This document shows positions 50,956 through 60,414 of a DNA stretch of 64,000 bases, piece after piece (within the stretch, counting starts at the first letter, position 1; each line of letters opens with the position of its first letter). The DNA is from Gordonia heveisoli (GTDB lineage Bacteria > Actinomycetota > Actinomycetes > Mycobacteriales > Mycobacteriaceae): assembly GCF_030315745.1 (NCBI RefSeq), contig NZ_JASXSH010000002.1:300207-364206 (forward strand), read 5' to 3'. The notes under the pieces are model-generated. The model saw only the letters and a program-made list of their open reading frames with translations. It had not been told where the DNA came from and made no database searches. The translations under genes and the position numbers were made by a program.

Positions 50956-52620
50956 TCACCGCTCGGTGACGCGCCCGCCATCGACATACCAGTGGCGGTC
51001 GATTCGAACCCGCTGCAGCATCCGCCGGTCGTGGGTCACGAGCAGCACTGCCCCGTCATAGGAGTCCAGCGCCGATTCCAGTTGCTCGATGGCCGGGAGA
51101 TCGAGATGGTTGGTCGGTTCGTCGAGCACCACGACGTTGGTGCCACGCGCCTGCAGGAGTGCCAGCGCGGCACGGGTCCGCTCCCCCGGTGACAGATCGT
51201 CGACCGCACGGTCGACGTGATCGGCACGCAGTCCGAACTTCGCCAGCAGCGTCCGCACCTCTGCTGTCGAATACTCGGGAACCACACCCTCGAAACGGTC
51301 GGCCAAAGCGTCCGTACCGGTGAATTGCCCACGGGCCTGATCGATCTCGCCGATCGCGACATTCGTCCCGAGCCGCGACGTCCCCTCGGTCGGCGTAATG
51401 CCGCCGAGCAGCAGACCCAGGAGCGTCGACTTTCCGGCACCATTGGGACCGGCGATGCCGATCCGGTCCCCCGCGTCCACCTGGAGGCTGACCGGGCCGA
51501 GGGTGAAGTCGCCCTGGCGTACCACCGCATTGTTGAGAGTCGCCACCACCGAACTCGACCGGGGTGCCGAACCGATGGTGAATTCGAGTTGCCATTCCTT
51601 ACGGGGTTCGACAACCTCCTCCATCCGGGCGATCCGGCTCTCCATCTGCCGCACCTTCTGTGCCTGTTTCTCGCTGGATTCGCTGGCTGCGCGTCGACGG
51701 ATCTTGTCGTTGTCCGGCGCCTTACGCATCGCGTTACGCACGCCCTGGCTGGTCCATTCGCGTTGGGTGCGAGCCCGCGCAACCAGATCGGCCTTCTTCT
51801 CCGCGTACTCCTCGTACTCCTCCCGCCGATGGCGGCGGGCGACCGCACGTTCCTCCAGATAGCTTTCGTAGCCGCCACCGAAGACAGTGTTGGTGTGTTG
51901 TGCCAGATCGATTTCCAACACCTTCGTCACACTGCGCGCCAGGAACTCCCGGTCGTGACTGACCAGCACCACACCCCCGCGCATACCGGTCACGATCTGC
52001 TCCAGACGTTCAAGCCCGTCCAGGTCGAGATCGTTGGTCGGCTCGTCGAGCAGGACGACGTCAAACCGGGAACACAGCAGCGCGGCCAGCCCCACCCGCG
52101 CCGCCTGACCGCCCGACAACGACGTCATCAGCGCCGATGTCGGCTCCACCGCCATCGTGTCGAGCCCCAGCTCGGCCAGCACCGTCGGCAGTCGTTCGTC
52201 GAGATCGGCTGCGCCAGTTGCCAACCAGTGATCGAGCGCAGCTGCATAGACATCCGCGGGATCGTCCCCGCCGGGCGGGACGGTCGGGTCGGCCAGCGCG
52301 GCCGCCGCCGCATCCATCGACCGCGTCGCGGCCGCGCAGCCGGTGCGCCGGGCAACGTAGGCCCCGACGGTCTCGCCATCGACCCGCTCATGTTCCTGCG
52401 GTAGCCAGCCAACGAAGGCGTCGCCCGGCGCGCACGTCACCGTGCCCGACTGTGGTGCGAGGGCACCGGCCAGGATCGCGAGCAGCGTCGACTTACCTGC
52501 TCCGTTGGCACCCACCACACCGACGACGTCACCCTCGGTGACGGTCAGATCGAGCCCCTCGAACAGGGTTCGGTGGCCATAGCCGCCGGCGATACCGCGG
52601 GCGACGAGAGTTGCGCTCAT
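50956..52620 (-). CDS. ABC-F family ATPase (ribosome-associated or antibiotic-resistance type)
   Basis: 554 residues, two ABC domains without membrane segments. First: GANGAGKSTLL, LSGGQAARVGLA, LLDEPTNDLDL. Second: GPNGAGKSTLLGLLL, LSPGERTRAALA, VLDEPTNHLDL. The linker between them is highly charged and helical (EEYEEYAEKKADLVARARTQREW), about 85 residues, compatible with an interdomain arm that reaches the ribosomal peptidyl site. ABC-F proteins either rescue stalled ribosomes or displace antibiotics. It begins 16 bp after an AfsR-type regulator on the same strand. Confidence 0.9.
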   Translation of the reverse strand: MSATLVARGIAGGYGHRTLFEGLDLTVTEGDVVGVVGANGAGKSTLLAILAGALAPQSGTVTCAPGDAFVGWLPQEHERVDGETVGAYVARRTGCAAATRSMDAAAAALADPTVPPGGDDPADVYAAALDHWLATGAADLDERLPTVLAELGLDTMAVEPTSALMTSLSGGQAARVGLAALLCSRFDVVLLDEPTNDLDLDGLERLEQIVTGMRGGVVLVSHDREFLARSVTKVLEIDLAQHTNTVFGGGYESYLEERAVARRHRREEYEEYAEKKADLVARARTQREWTSQGVRNAMRKAPDNDKIRRRAASESSEKQAQKVRQMESRIARMEEVVEPRKEWQLEFTIGSAPRSSSVVATLNNAVVRQGDFTLGPVSLQVDAGDRIGIAGPNGAGKSTLLGLLLGGITPTEGTSRLGTNVAIGEIDQARGQFTGTDALADRFEGVVPEYSTAEVRTLLAKFGLRADHVDRAVDDLSPGERTRAALALLQARGTNVVVLDEPTNHLDLPAIEQLESALDSYDGAVLLVTHDRRMLQRVRIDRHWYVDGGRVTER

Positions 52621-52636
52621 GCCCACAGTGTTTCAT

Positions 52637-55600
52637 CTAGCCGGTTTCCTCCACCGGGCGCGCGGCAGCACGTGCGGCCACCTGGACCAGCCCGATACCT
52701 GCTGCCGTCCGCTCGATGTCGCCGAGCGCCCGGTCGCGGCCCGGCCCCGGGGGCTGTGCCAGCACCTGCAGCAGGCGGACCCGCAGGGCGGCCGGGACGC
52801 CGCCGGTTCGCGCGGCCAGCACCGCGACGTCGTCGAGGATCGGTTCGGCCTCCTCGGCTCGACCGAGCATGATGAGCAGTTCGGCCAGCGCAAGGCCGAC
52901 CGGCCCCACACAACCCACCTGCCCCACGGTGGCAACCATGTGCCGAAACGGCATCAGGTAGTCGACGAACCGCTGCGCGTAGACGGTCATGCCCAGGTCG
53001 GCGACCACATGCGCCAGGAGCACCGCCTGAGCCAACGAGGTCCACACCATCGGCCGTTCGTCGGCCAGCCAGACCTCGACCATCGTCGTGGCCAACTCTC
53101 GGTCGCCGGCGCGGCCTGCGATGACCGCGATCCCCGAGCACAGCAGCAGGGCCACGTCGTTGTCCTGGAACTGTGCGGTCATCGACCGAGCCCAGCTCAC
53201 CGGGTCGACGTCGGCGGTGTCGACGACCTGATCGAGCAACCCTTGTTCGGCGGCCAGCGCCATCATCGCGATGGCGCCGCTACCCGCGACGTACAGCTCG
53301 GTTTCCTCATGCACCGCGACGGCCACGCGGTAGTGCTCGGACGCCAGGTCGAACTCTCCTCGCCACACCGCCAGCGTCAGTTCCATCCAGCGCAACTGGG
53401 CACGCAGGATCGGCAGCTTGAGCCGTTCACTGCCGACGATGCCGCGTCGCAGATGCACCTCTGTCGCAACGATGTTGCCCGCCATCATCAGCGCCATGGT
53501 GAGCACCGAATCCGCGATGACCCGGTCCACCGGCGCCTGTTGATGGTCGAGCGTGGCGAGTCGTTCGGCCACCGCAAAGGCTTCGTCGACGTGGTCGGCG
53601 ACACCCGAATAGGTGATCATCCGCGCAAGCAGGACGTCGGCAGTCACATCGGGATCGCCGACCGTGACACTCAGTAGCTCGGCCTCATCGAGCAGCCCGG
53701 CGGGTACCGACGCGTCGTGGTGATAGCAATGGCCGATCGCCAGCGCCGCGAGTACCCGTGCGCGGCTGCTGGGATCGTCGGCGGCCGCCACCTCGGCGGT
53801 CGCGAGCACCGTGTGCAGGCGGCCCGGACCTCCCCAGGGTGCCATCCAGGGCCAGCCGCCACCGGAGCGCACCAGCGCGCTCGCCAGTCGGCCGATGGTC
53901 GCCGTCGAGCCATGCCGCACCGCCTGCTCCAACCGGTCCTCGACCATCTCCAGGACCGACTGGGCACGCCCGGCCCGGGACAGTGCCTCTAGGAGGTCGA
54001 GGAGCAGCGAGTCACGTTCGGAGAGCACGAATTCGGTGGCGGGCAACGACTCGTAGGTGGCCAGTGCCGACTCCAGCCAGTAGGCGGCATTCGGCGAATC
54101 CCACTGTGCGGTGGCCTCATCGGCCGCCGCACGGCAAGCGTGCACGATCACCTGCGGCTCGACGACCCCGACCGCGGCCAGTAGATGTGCGGCCCGGCGC
54201 GCCACCGCGTCGGGGAGACCGGGACCGCCAAGCACATCCGCGGCACGCGCGTGGATCCGGGCGCGCCGCAACGGACGAATGGTCGATACCGCCTGCTCCC
54301 GCAGCAGCGCGTGGGCGAAGCCGGTGCCACCGCGCATCGGCGATGCGATCAGGATGTGTTCGTCGGCCGCCTCGTCGAGGCAGTCCATGATCGACTCGAC
54401 GTCGCGACCCATCACCTCGGCGAGGACCGGCGGATCGACGACCTCACCCAGCACGGCGGCATGGGCCACGACCTCCAACACCCCCGGGTCGAGCGCGGCG
54501 AGACGACGGTCCAGCACCGATCGGACCACCGCGGGTGTCACCTGGCCCAGACGCTGATCGTTTGGCAGCCGGGCATATTCGGAGACGAACAGCGGATTCC
54601 CACCGGTGCGGTCGGCCAGTGCACGGGCGGCGACGTCGGTGATGTCGTCGTCGGCGATCTGCCGGACCAGCGCCGCAACCTCGTCGGTAGCGAGCCGTGG
54701 AACGTCGATGATGAGACCGTCGGCTCGGTTCATCGCCACCCGCAGCCGGTCGACGTCGGCGTTGCCCTCGTCGTCGCGCACCGTGACGATCAGACAGATC
54801 GGCACATCGCGCACCACCCCGGTCAGGTAGGTGAGAAATCCCAGCGACATCGAATCCGCCCACTGCGCATCGTCGACGATGACGGTCAGCGGGCCGAGGG
54901 CGGCCGCCTGCTCGACGAGATGCTGCAACCGTTCGTAGATGACGAAGCGGGCCGTGTCGGCATCCGCGCCACCGGGCATGGACAGCAACTCCGTCGCCGA
55001 CACATCCAGAGCCCGGCACAGTTGACGCATCGGCCACCACGCCGGAATCCCTTCGACATCAGGGCATCTGACCCAGATCGCACGCTCCCCCGCGTCCGTC
55101 GCATACCGTGCCGCTTCCTCGGCCAGTCTGCTCTTGCCGATTCCGGCCGGCCCCTGCAGCACCACCCACCGACTCGCAGTCGGCATCGTGCCACGGAAAC
55201 ATGCAGCGAGCGCGGCACATTCATCGACGCGGCCGACCAGCGGACGCGGATCGAGCGCGGTGTCGGCAGGATGCTCGGCCACCCGTGCCGTCGGCTGGGC
55301 CGGTGCCGCCACCGCGCGAGCCCCGCTGGGCGGCTGCGGCCAGCCTGCGATCGCCGGATCGTGGCGCAGGATCGCGGCATGTAGTTCGCGGAGTTCGACG
55401 CCGGGATCGAGGCCCAGCTCATCGGCAAGTGCACGCACATGGGTGGCGTAGGTGTCGAGCGCCTCGGTGGTTCTCCCCGCCCGGTGCAACGACACCATCT
55501 GCAGCCACACACCACGATCGCGCAGCGGTTCGTCGGCGCGCAGCACCTGGATCTCCGCGAGTGCGCCCGCGGTGTCATCGTGGGCCAGGAGCGCCCCGAT

Positions 55601-56101
55601 GTGCGCGTCACGCACCGCATTCAAGGATTCGGCCAGCGCCGCGGCCTCCACCGCAACCCAGTCCTCGTCACCGAATTCGGCCAGCAGCGGACCACGCCAG
55701 AGCGACAGCGCCGCTTCACTCTCGGCGAGGGCTGCCGGCCAGTCCCCGGCCGCCGACGCCTGCCGGGCGGCGTATGCGCGCTGGGTGAAGTCGGCGAGGT
55801 CTACGCGGTCGCCGGTGACGTCGAGCCGGTAGCCGGGATTCACCCGCTCGATCGACGACGGGTCGGCACCACCGCCGCGAAGCGCCCGTCGCAGATTCGA
55901 CACGTACGCCTGCAGGCTGGTCAGTGCGGCCGGCGGTGGCGCGGTACCCCATACGGCGTCGATGAGTCGATCGGTCGACACCACCGCACCCCGGGCGAGG
56001 ACCAGTGCCGCGAGCACCGCACGCTGTTTGGGCGAACCGAGGTCGACCGGCACACCGTCACAACGGACTTCCATCACCCCGAGGATGAGGTATTCACGCA
56101 C
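52637..56101 (-). CDS. AfsR/SARP-family BTAD regulator fused to AAA ATPase
   Basis: About 1154 residues. Order: OmpR-type winged helix (EYLILGVMEVRCDGVPVDLGSPKQRAVLAAL, with the rest to about residue 95), bacterial transcriptional activation domain (to about 245), AAA ATPase with Walker A GPAGIGKSRLAEEA and Walker B LTVIVDDAQWADS, then a long helical TPR-like C-terminus. This is the layout of AfsR-like and LuxR-like pathway activators that sense ligands or protein partners. GTG 56101 has GAAGGAG 8 nt upstream; GTG 56197 is the alternative and overlaps the MFS gene end. Lies between an efflux pump and an ABC-F gene in one direction. Confidence 0.88.
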   Translation of the reverse strand: MREYLILGVMEVRCDGVPVDLGSPKQRAVLAALVLARGAVVSTDRLIDAVWGTAPPPAALTSLQAYVSNLRRALRGGGADPSSIERVNPGYRLDVTGDRVDLADFTQRAYAARQASAAGDWPAALAESEAALSLWRGPLLAEFGDEDWVAVEAAALAESLNAVRDAHIGALLAHDDTAGALAEIQVLRADEPLRDRGVWLQMVSLHRAGRTTEALDTYATHVRALADELGLDPGVELRELHAAILRHDPAIAGWPQPPSGARAVAAPAQPTARVAEHPADTALDPRPLVGRVDECAALAACFRGTMPTASRWVVLQGPAGIGKSRLAEEAARYATDAGERAIWVRCPDVEGIPAWWPMRQLCRALDVSATELLSMPGGADADTARFVIYERLQHLVEQAAALGPLTVIVDDAQWADSMSLGFLTYLTGVVRDVPICLIVTVRDDEGNADVDRLRVAMNRADGLIIDVPRLATDEVAALVRQIADDDITDVAARALADRTGGNPLFVSEYARLPNDQRLGQVTPAVVRSVLDRRLAALDPGVLEVVAHAAVLGEVVDPPVLAEVMGRDVESIMDCLDEAADEHILIASPMRGGTGFAHALLREQAVSTIRPLRRARIHARAADVLGGPGLPDAVARRAAHLLAAVGVVEPQVIVHACRAAADEATAQWDSPNAAYWLESALATYESLPATEFVLSERDSLLLDLLEALSRAGRAQSVLEMVEDRLEQAVRHGSTATIGRLASALVRSGGGWPWMAPWGGPGRLHTVLATAEVAAADDPSSRARVLAALAIGHCYHHDASVPAGLLDEAELLSVTVGDPDVTADVLLARMITYSGVADHVDEAFAVAERLATLDHQQAPVDRVIADSVLTMALMMAGNIVATEVHLRRGIVGSERLKLPILRAQLRWMELTLAVWRGEFDLASEHYRVAVAVHEETELYVAGSGAIAMMALAAEQGLLDQVVDTADVDPVSWARSMTAQFQDNDVALLLCSGIAVIAGRAGDRELATTMVEVWLADERPMVWTSLAQAVLLAHVVADLGMTVYAQRFVDYLMPFRHMVATVGQVGCVGPVGLALAELLIMLGRAEEAEPILDDVAVLAARTGGVPAALRVRLLQVLAQPPGPGRDRALGDIERTAAGIGLVQVAARAAARPVEETG

Positions 56102-56189
56102 GCGGGTGGCTCCTTCACCGGGCAGGGTGTCGAAGATCGTGAACCGATCTTCAGAGAGTGTAGAAGTCCCCGACGTCTGGCGCGCCGCT

Positions 56190-57653
56190 TCAGTCACGCG
56201 TCGGTCGCATCCCGATCGCGGCGACGCACGCACCGGCCATCGCGATTCCCACGCCGATCCACAGTGCGGTGTGCAGGGCTGAGACGAACTCCGCGGGCGA
56301 GCCGCCGTGCAGCACCGACTGCGCCGGGAACACCGCACCGAGCGCTGCCACCCCCAATGCGATACCCGACTGCCGGAACACATCGTTGATGCCCGCGGCC
56401 AGACCGGCGTCGTCGTCGGAGCTCTCGGCCAGCACCAGACCGCTGACGACCGGATTGAACACACCGGCACCGACGCAGGCCACCAGGAATCCGGGCATGA
56501 GTCCCCAGCCGGAACCGGTCACGCCGCCGGTGGTCATCCACGCCAGTCCCCCGGCCACCGCCACCAGCGACACACCGATCAGTACGCCGGCGGGAACCCG
56601 TCCAACCAGCCGGTCGGTGAGTCCGGCGACCACCAGCATCGCCATCGTGCCCGGTAGATAGATCAGCCCTGCCTCGATCGCCGACAATTCGAGCACACCC
56701 TGCAGGTAGATGGTCGTGTACACGAACAGCGCGAACATCGACGCGGAGATCGCAAAGGTGACCACCTGCGCGCAGGCGAACATCGGGTTGGTGAACATCG
56801 TCAACGGCAGCAGCGGTTCGCGCACCCGCGATTCGACCACGACGAACGCGACCGCCGACAGTCCGGCGACGCCCAGCGCGGCGAGGGTCACCGCGTCACC
56901 CCAGCCTCGGTCGTTGGCGTCGATCAGCCCGTAGGTCAGCGCGCCGAGACCGACGATCACCAGGATCTGTCCCGCCCAGTCGCCGCGGCGCGGCGATGCG
57001 CTCGCCGATTCCCGGACCCAGCGCATGGCGATCATCATCACCACGCCGAGCGGCAGGTTGAGGGCGAAGATCGCTCGCCAGTCGATGGCCTCGGTGAGTA
57101 CGCCACCGACCAGCGGACCGATCGCGAACGACGCACCGATGGTCGCACCGTAGGCGGCCAGCGCCTTGGTGCGTGCGGCCGCATCCGGGAACGCGTCGGC
57201 CAGGACCGCCAGGGATGACGCGAACAGCAGCGCACCACCGATGCCCTGCACGATCCGGCCCGCGATCAGCACATCCATTCCTCCGGCCAGCGCGCACATC
57301 GCCGACGACGCGGTGAACACCAGCGCACCGACGAAGAAGACGAGCCGCCGACCGAGACGATCGGCCCAGCCGCCGGCACTGAGCACCAGCGCGGCCAACG
57401 TGATGGTGTATCCGTCGACCACCCACTTCAGCTCCGACATCCCGGCCCCGAACTCGAAGGCCATCGACGGAAGCGCGGTGTTCACGATCGCGATGTCGAG
57501 CATCAGCATCGCCGTCGCCAGACACACCACGGCGAGGGTCACCCGCTGCACGGCCCGGGTCGGGGCGCCGGTGTTCGGGGGTTGGGCGTTCGGGGGTATG
57601 GCGGGGCGCAGCTCTGGGACTGCGACATCTGCGGGCGGAGACGATGGATTCAC
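56190..57653 (-). CDS. DHA2-type MFS drug efflux transporter (EmrB/QacA family)
   Basis: 487 residues, fourteen predicted membrane segments. LDIAIVNTALPSMAFEFG and VVDGYTITLAALVLSAGGWADRLGRR are motifs D1 and A of the 14-TM drug:H+ antiporters. It should expel amphipathic drugs. First gene of a same-strand set with the AfsR-type regulator and the ABC-F ATPase. Starts GTG 57653. Confidence 0.9.
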   Translation of the reverse strand: MNPSSPPADVAVPELRPAIPPNAQPPNTGAPTRAVQRVTLAVVCLATAMLMLDIAIVNTALPSMAFEFGAGMSELKWVVDGYTITLAALVLSAGGWADRLGRRLVFFVGALVFTASSAMCALAGGMDVLIAGRIVQGIGGALLFASSLAVLADAFPDAAARTKALAAYGATIGASFAIGPLVGGVLTEAIDWRAIFALNLPLGVVMMIAMRWVRESASASPRRGDWAGQILVIVGLGALTYGLIDANDRGWGDAVTLAALGVAGLSAVAFVVVESRVREPLLPLTMFTNPMFACAQVVTFAISASMFALFVYTTIYLQGVLELSAIEAGLIYLPGTMAMLVVAGLTDRLVGRVPAGVLIGVSLVAVAGGLAWMTTGGVTGSGWGLMPGFLVACVGAGVFNPVVSGLVLAESSDDDAGLAAGINDVFRQSGIALGVAALGAVFPAQSVLHGGSPAEFVSALHTALWIGVGIAMAGACVAAIGMRPTRD

Positions 57654-58001
57654 GAGCGGACCGGTCCTTCACGAGATCGAGGGGTGCCCGACCGAGGGTC
57701 GGCACCCGTGGATGACGTGAACCACCGTCGCGCCCGGGACTTGGCAGGTACTTGCTATCGCCTTGGACGAAGACGGCAGCCCGGTAATCGCCGCCGACCT
57801 ACCCTGACGTCATGATCACTGCCCTGCACACATTGATCTACTGCGGTGAGATCACCATCTACGAACCGAAGTACGCCCCTCCGGCTCTGCGGTAGCCACC
57901 CCGATCGCGCGATCATTTCGGTCGGTGGGTGGCGATAGGTTGTGGGCAGCAATCGACTCCGGGTATCCCCGCTGAGGGCTGCGCCACACTATGGTGACGC
58001 C
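57654..58001. other. 348-bp region between an efflux gene and a GH5 gene
   Basis: Holds the promoter regions of two genes facing away from each other and, at 57812-57895, a remnant of a VOC gene. No other gene is supported. No clear operator palindrome was found. Confidence 0.5.
57812..57895 (+). pseudogene. Internally deleted VOC/glyoxalase gene remnant
   Basis: A 27-residue frame, MITALHTLIY then CGEITIYEPKYAPPALR, stop. The first ten residues are the usual start of a common actinobacterial VOC family (MITALHTLIYSDD...), and the rest matches the usual end (GxxxLYxPKxxPP). About 100 residues between them are missing, so it looks like a clean internal deletion that joined both ends in frame. 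It could also be a coincidental or small functional peptide. Confidence 0.55.
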
Positions 58002-59501
58002 ATGCCCATCCGTGCGCGTCTCGCCGTCGCCCTGACCAGCGTGCTCTTGCTGGCCGCGACGGCCACCCTCATCCAGACCAGCCGAACCGCGGCCACCCCA
58101 CACCGATCGGATACACCTGCCACAAGTGCGGTGACCACCGACGGCCGCTGGTTGATCGATGATCAGGGTCGCACGATCTACGTACACGGCCTGCAGATCG
58201 CGAACAAGAAGCCGCCCTACCATGCGCCACCGGCCGCGGTGACCGACCGTGACGCCGCACTGATCAAGAGCCTCGGTGTGAATTCTGTTCGGCTGGCCTG
58301 GTTCTGGAAGGGACTGGAGCCGGTCCGAGGACGCATCGATCAGGCGTATCTGAATGAGATCGTCCGTGAGGTCGATGTGCTGACCCGCAATGGGCTGTGG
58401 GTACTCCTGGAGTTTCACCAGGACAACTACAACGAGAAGGTGCACGGCGCCGGGTTCCCCGACTGGGCGACGTTCACCGATGGCGCCCCCAACCCTCCCG
58501 AGGCGATTCAAGGTTCCAGCGCCTTCCTCAACCCCGCATTGCAGCGCGCCTTCGACAATCTCTATGCCAACCGTGCAGGCATCCAGGATTCGATGGCATC
58601 GGCGTGGAAGACACTGGCGCACAGCGTGATCAGCAACGGTGCCGACCACGGTCGACTACTCGGCTACGACCTGTTCAACGAGCCCTGGCCAGGCAGCGCC
58701 TATCCGAGCTGTGCCGCCGGTTGTCCTGCATTCGATCGCGGGCGCCTCCAACCGCTCCAGGATCGACTGGCCCGCGCGGTGCGCACCGTCGACCGCCGGA
58801 CCCCAGTCTTCTACGAACCGCATCTGCTGGCCGACATCGGCGTGCCGTCATATCTGGAGCCGGTTCCGGCAGGTGTCGCACCTGTCGTGTACAGCTTCCA
58901 CGACTACTGCGGCACGTCACTGGTCACGAAGAAGGCCGACCGGGAATCGACGTCGCTGGGCTATCCGGCCTGCCCGGCTCTCGACGAGACGGTCTATCGC
59001 AATGCCATCGACACTGCCACGCGGATGCGAGCAGGACTGATGCAGACCGAATTCGGTGACACCCAGGACCTGACCGAGCTCGAACGCATCATGCAACTCG
59101 CGGACAAATACCTCACCGGCTGGATGCTGTGGGGCTACAAGGACTGGATCGACTACCCCGGCGGCATCGGCGACGGCGATCTCTTCGACAACCCCGACGA
59201 CCTGTCCACGCTGCGCCGCCCGATGGCGAACGTCATCGCCCGCGCGACTCCGCAGGCCATCGCCGGTGTTCCGACCCGATATCGTTACGACCCGACGACC
59301 GGCCGGATGGAACTGTCGTGGACGGCCCGACCCGGCGTCAGCGCACCGACCGACATCTTCGTTCCGGTGGCCCGCCACTACCCAGCAGGTTATCGAGTCA
59401 CGGTGACCGGCGGGACGGTCGTCTCGGCCCCGAACGCCGAGCACCTGCTCGTCACCAACACCGCCCCCAGCGTTCGGGTGGTCCTCACCAGAGCGTCGTG
59501 A
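58002..59501 (+). CDS. Secreted GH5 endoglycoceramidase-like glycoside hydrolase
   Basis: 499 residues. Signal peptide with hydrophobic LAVALTSVLLLAATATLI. The GH5 barrel has VNSVRLAWFWKGLEP, LLEFHQDNYNEK, acid/base Glu227 in DLFNEPWPGS, HDYCG (catalytic His) and nucleophile Glu350 in MQTEFGD. The combination of NEPWPGS with a C-terminal beta-sandwich (WTARPGVSAPTDIFVP) matches endoglycosylceramidases such as EGCase of Rhodococcus, which release the oligosaccharide from glycosphingolipids. Glycolipid cleavage outside the cell is likely. Confidence 0.87.
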   Translation: MPIRARLAVALTSVLLLAATATLIQTSRTAATPHRSDTPATSAVTTDGRWLIDDQGRTIYVHGLQIANKKPPYHAPPAAVTDRDAALIKSLGVNSVRLAWFWKGLEPVRGRIDQAYLNEIVREVDVLTRNGLWVLLEFHQDNYNEKVHGAGFPDWATFTDGAPNPPEAIQGSSAFLNPALQRAFDNLYANRAGIQDSMASAWKTLAHSVISNGADHGRLLGYDLFNEPWPGSAYPSCAAGCPAFDRGRLQPLQDRLARAVRTVDRRTPVFYEPHLLADIGVPSYLEPVPAGVAPVVYSFHDYCGTSLVTKKADRESTSLGYPACPALDETVYRNAIDTATRMRAGLMQTEFGDTQDLTELERIMQLADKYLTGWMLWGYKDWIDYPGGIGDGDLFDNPDDLSTLRRPMANVIARATPQAIAGVPTRYRYDPTTGRMELSWTARPGVSAPTDIFVPVARHYPAGYRVTVTGGTVVSAPNAEHLLVTNTAPSVRVVLTRAS

Positions 59502-59543
59502 GGCCGCAGCTGCGCGGCGATCGAGTCGCGCGGTGACGCCGTG

Positions 59544-60344
59544 TCAGGTCTGTTGCCCCGCCGACTCGGCCGTGACACGGATGAGGTTCTCGATACCGTC
59601 GAGGACAATCGTGACGCCGATGTCGAAAGCATGTTGGGGACTTCGAGCGGCGTCGAAGGCCGTCCCGACGGTGGTACCGACGCGACCGGAGACGGGATAG
59701 TCGTCATCGCTCATCAGATGTTCGAGCGCGGGCGCGACGACGGCCCACCATTCGGGGTCGGCCAAACCTGAATCACGCTGTGTGTTGCGGTCGCTGCGCT
59801 GGGCACGTGCGGCGCTCTCCACCACACCCAGGAGGGTGGTCAGGCTCGCGTCCATGTCTAGATCGGACAGTCCGATCCCGTCCAGGACACGCAGTTCTGC
59901 CTCGTACTTCCGGCTGGCGTTCGGGCCGAGCAGCATTCGGGTCTCGTTGATGTCGAGCAGCCAGGGATGACGCGTGCAGAGCATCCAGTTCCGTTGCGCG
60001 ACATAACGTAAGCCGGCCCGCCAGTCACTGATATCGGTCGCTGAATCGGCACTGTCGTACAAGTCCGTATAGGCGGCATCAACCATCAGCGCGGTGAGGT
60101 CGTCTTTGCCGGGCACATGGTTGTACAAGGCCATCGTGCTGACGCCGAGCTTCTCGGCCACCTTCCGCATCGAGGTGGCATCCAGCCCGTCGGCGTCGGC
60201 GAGCTCGATGCCGGCCTGCACGATCTGGGTGACGCTGATCCCCGACCTGCCCGGCTGCGGGTGGTGCCCCCAGAGCAGGTAGAGGCTACGCACCAGCTCG
60301 GGTGCTGACTTCTCGGCGGCCACAATCCTCCCTCTTCTCGCCAT
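59544..60344 (-). CDS. TetR-family regulator of a divergent DrrAB-type exporter
   Basis: 266 residues. ISVTQIVQAGIELADADGLDATSMRKVAEKLGVSTMALYNHVPGKDDL is the HTH, followed by a TetR_C class ligand domain. It starts 71 bp from the ATP-binding protein gene with an inverted repeat between them. Probably represses the ABC operon and itself until a drug-like ligand binds. ATG at 60344 preferred over 60359. Confidence 0.88.
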   Translation of the reverse strand: MARRGRIVAAEKSAPELVRSLYLLWGHHPQPGRSGISVTQIVQAGIELADADGLDATSMRKVAEKLGVSTMALYNHVPGKDDLTALMVDAAYTDLYDSADSATDISDWRAGLRYVAQRNWMLCTRHPWLLDINETRMLLGPNASRKYEAELRVLDGIGLSDLDMDASLTTLLGVVESAARAQRSDRNTQRDSGLADPEWWAVVAPALEHLMSDDDYPVSGRVGTTVGTAFDAARSPQHAFDIGVTIVLDGIENLIRVTAESAGQQT

Positions 60345-60367
60345 GTGCGAACAGGCCAAGACTACCG

Positions 60368-60389
60368 TACGGTGTTGACGTACACCGTA
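60368..60389. promoter_or_regulatory. TetR operator between regulator and ABC exporter
   Basis: TACGGTGT-TGACGT-ACACCGTA is a perfect 8-bp-arm inverted repeat. A related half-site TACGGCGTA follows at 60393-60401. TTGACG at 60375-60380 could be a -35 element covered by the repressor. Confidence 0.78.
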
Positions 60390-60414
60390 AATTACGGCGT
60401 AGAGAGGATGGACG

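Noticed and set aside
56197..56470. N-terminal extension of the AfsR-type regulator
   Set aside because: Lies within the MFS gene and translates to low-complexity sequence; GTG 56101 has a good ribosome site and precedes the winged helix.
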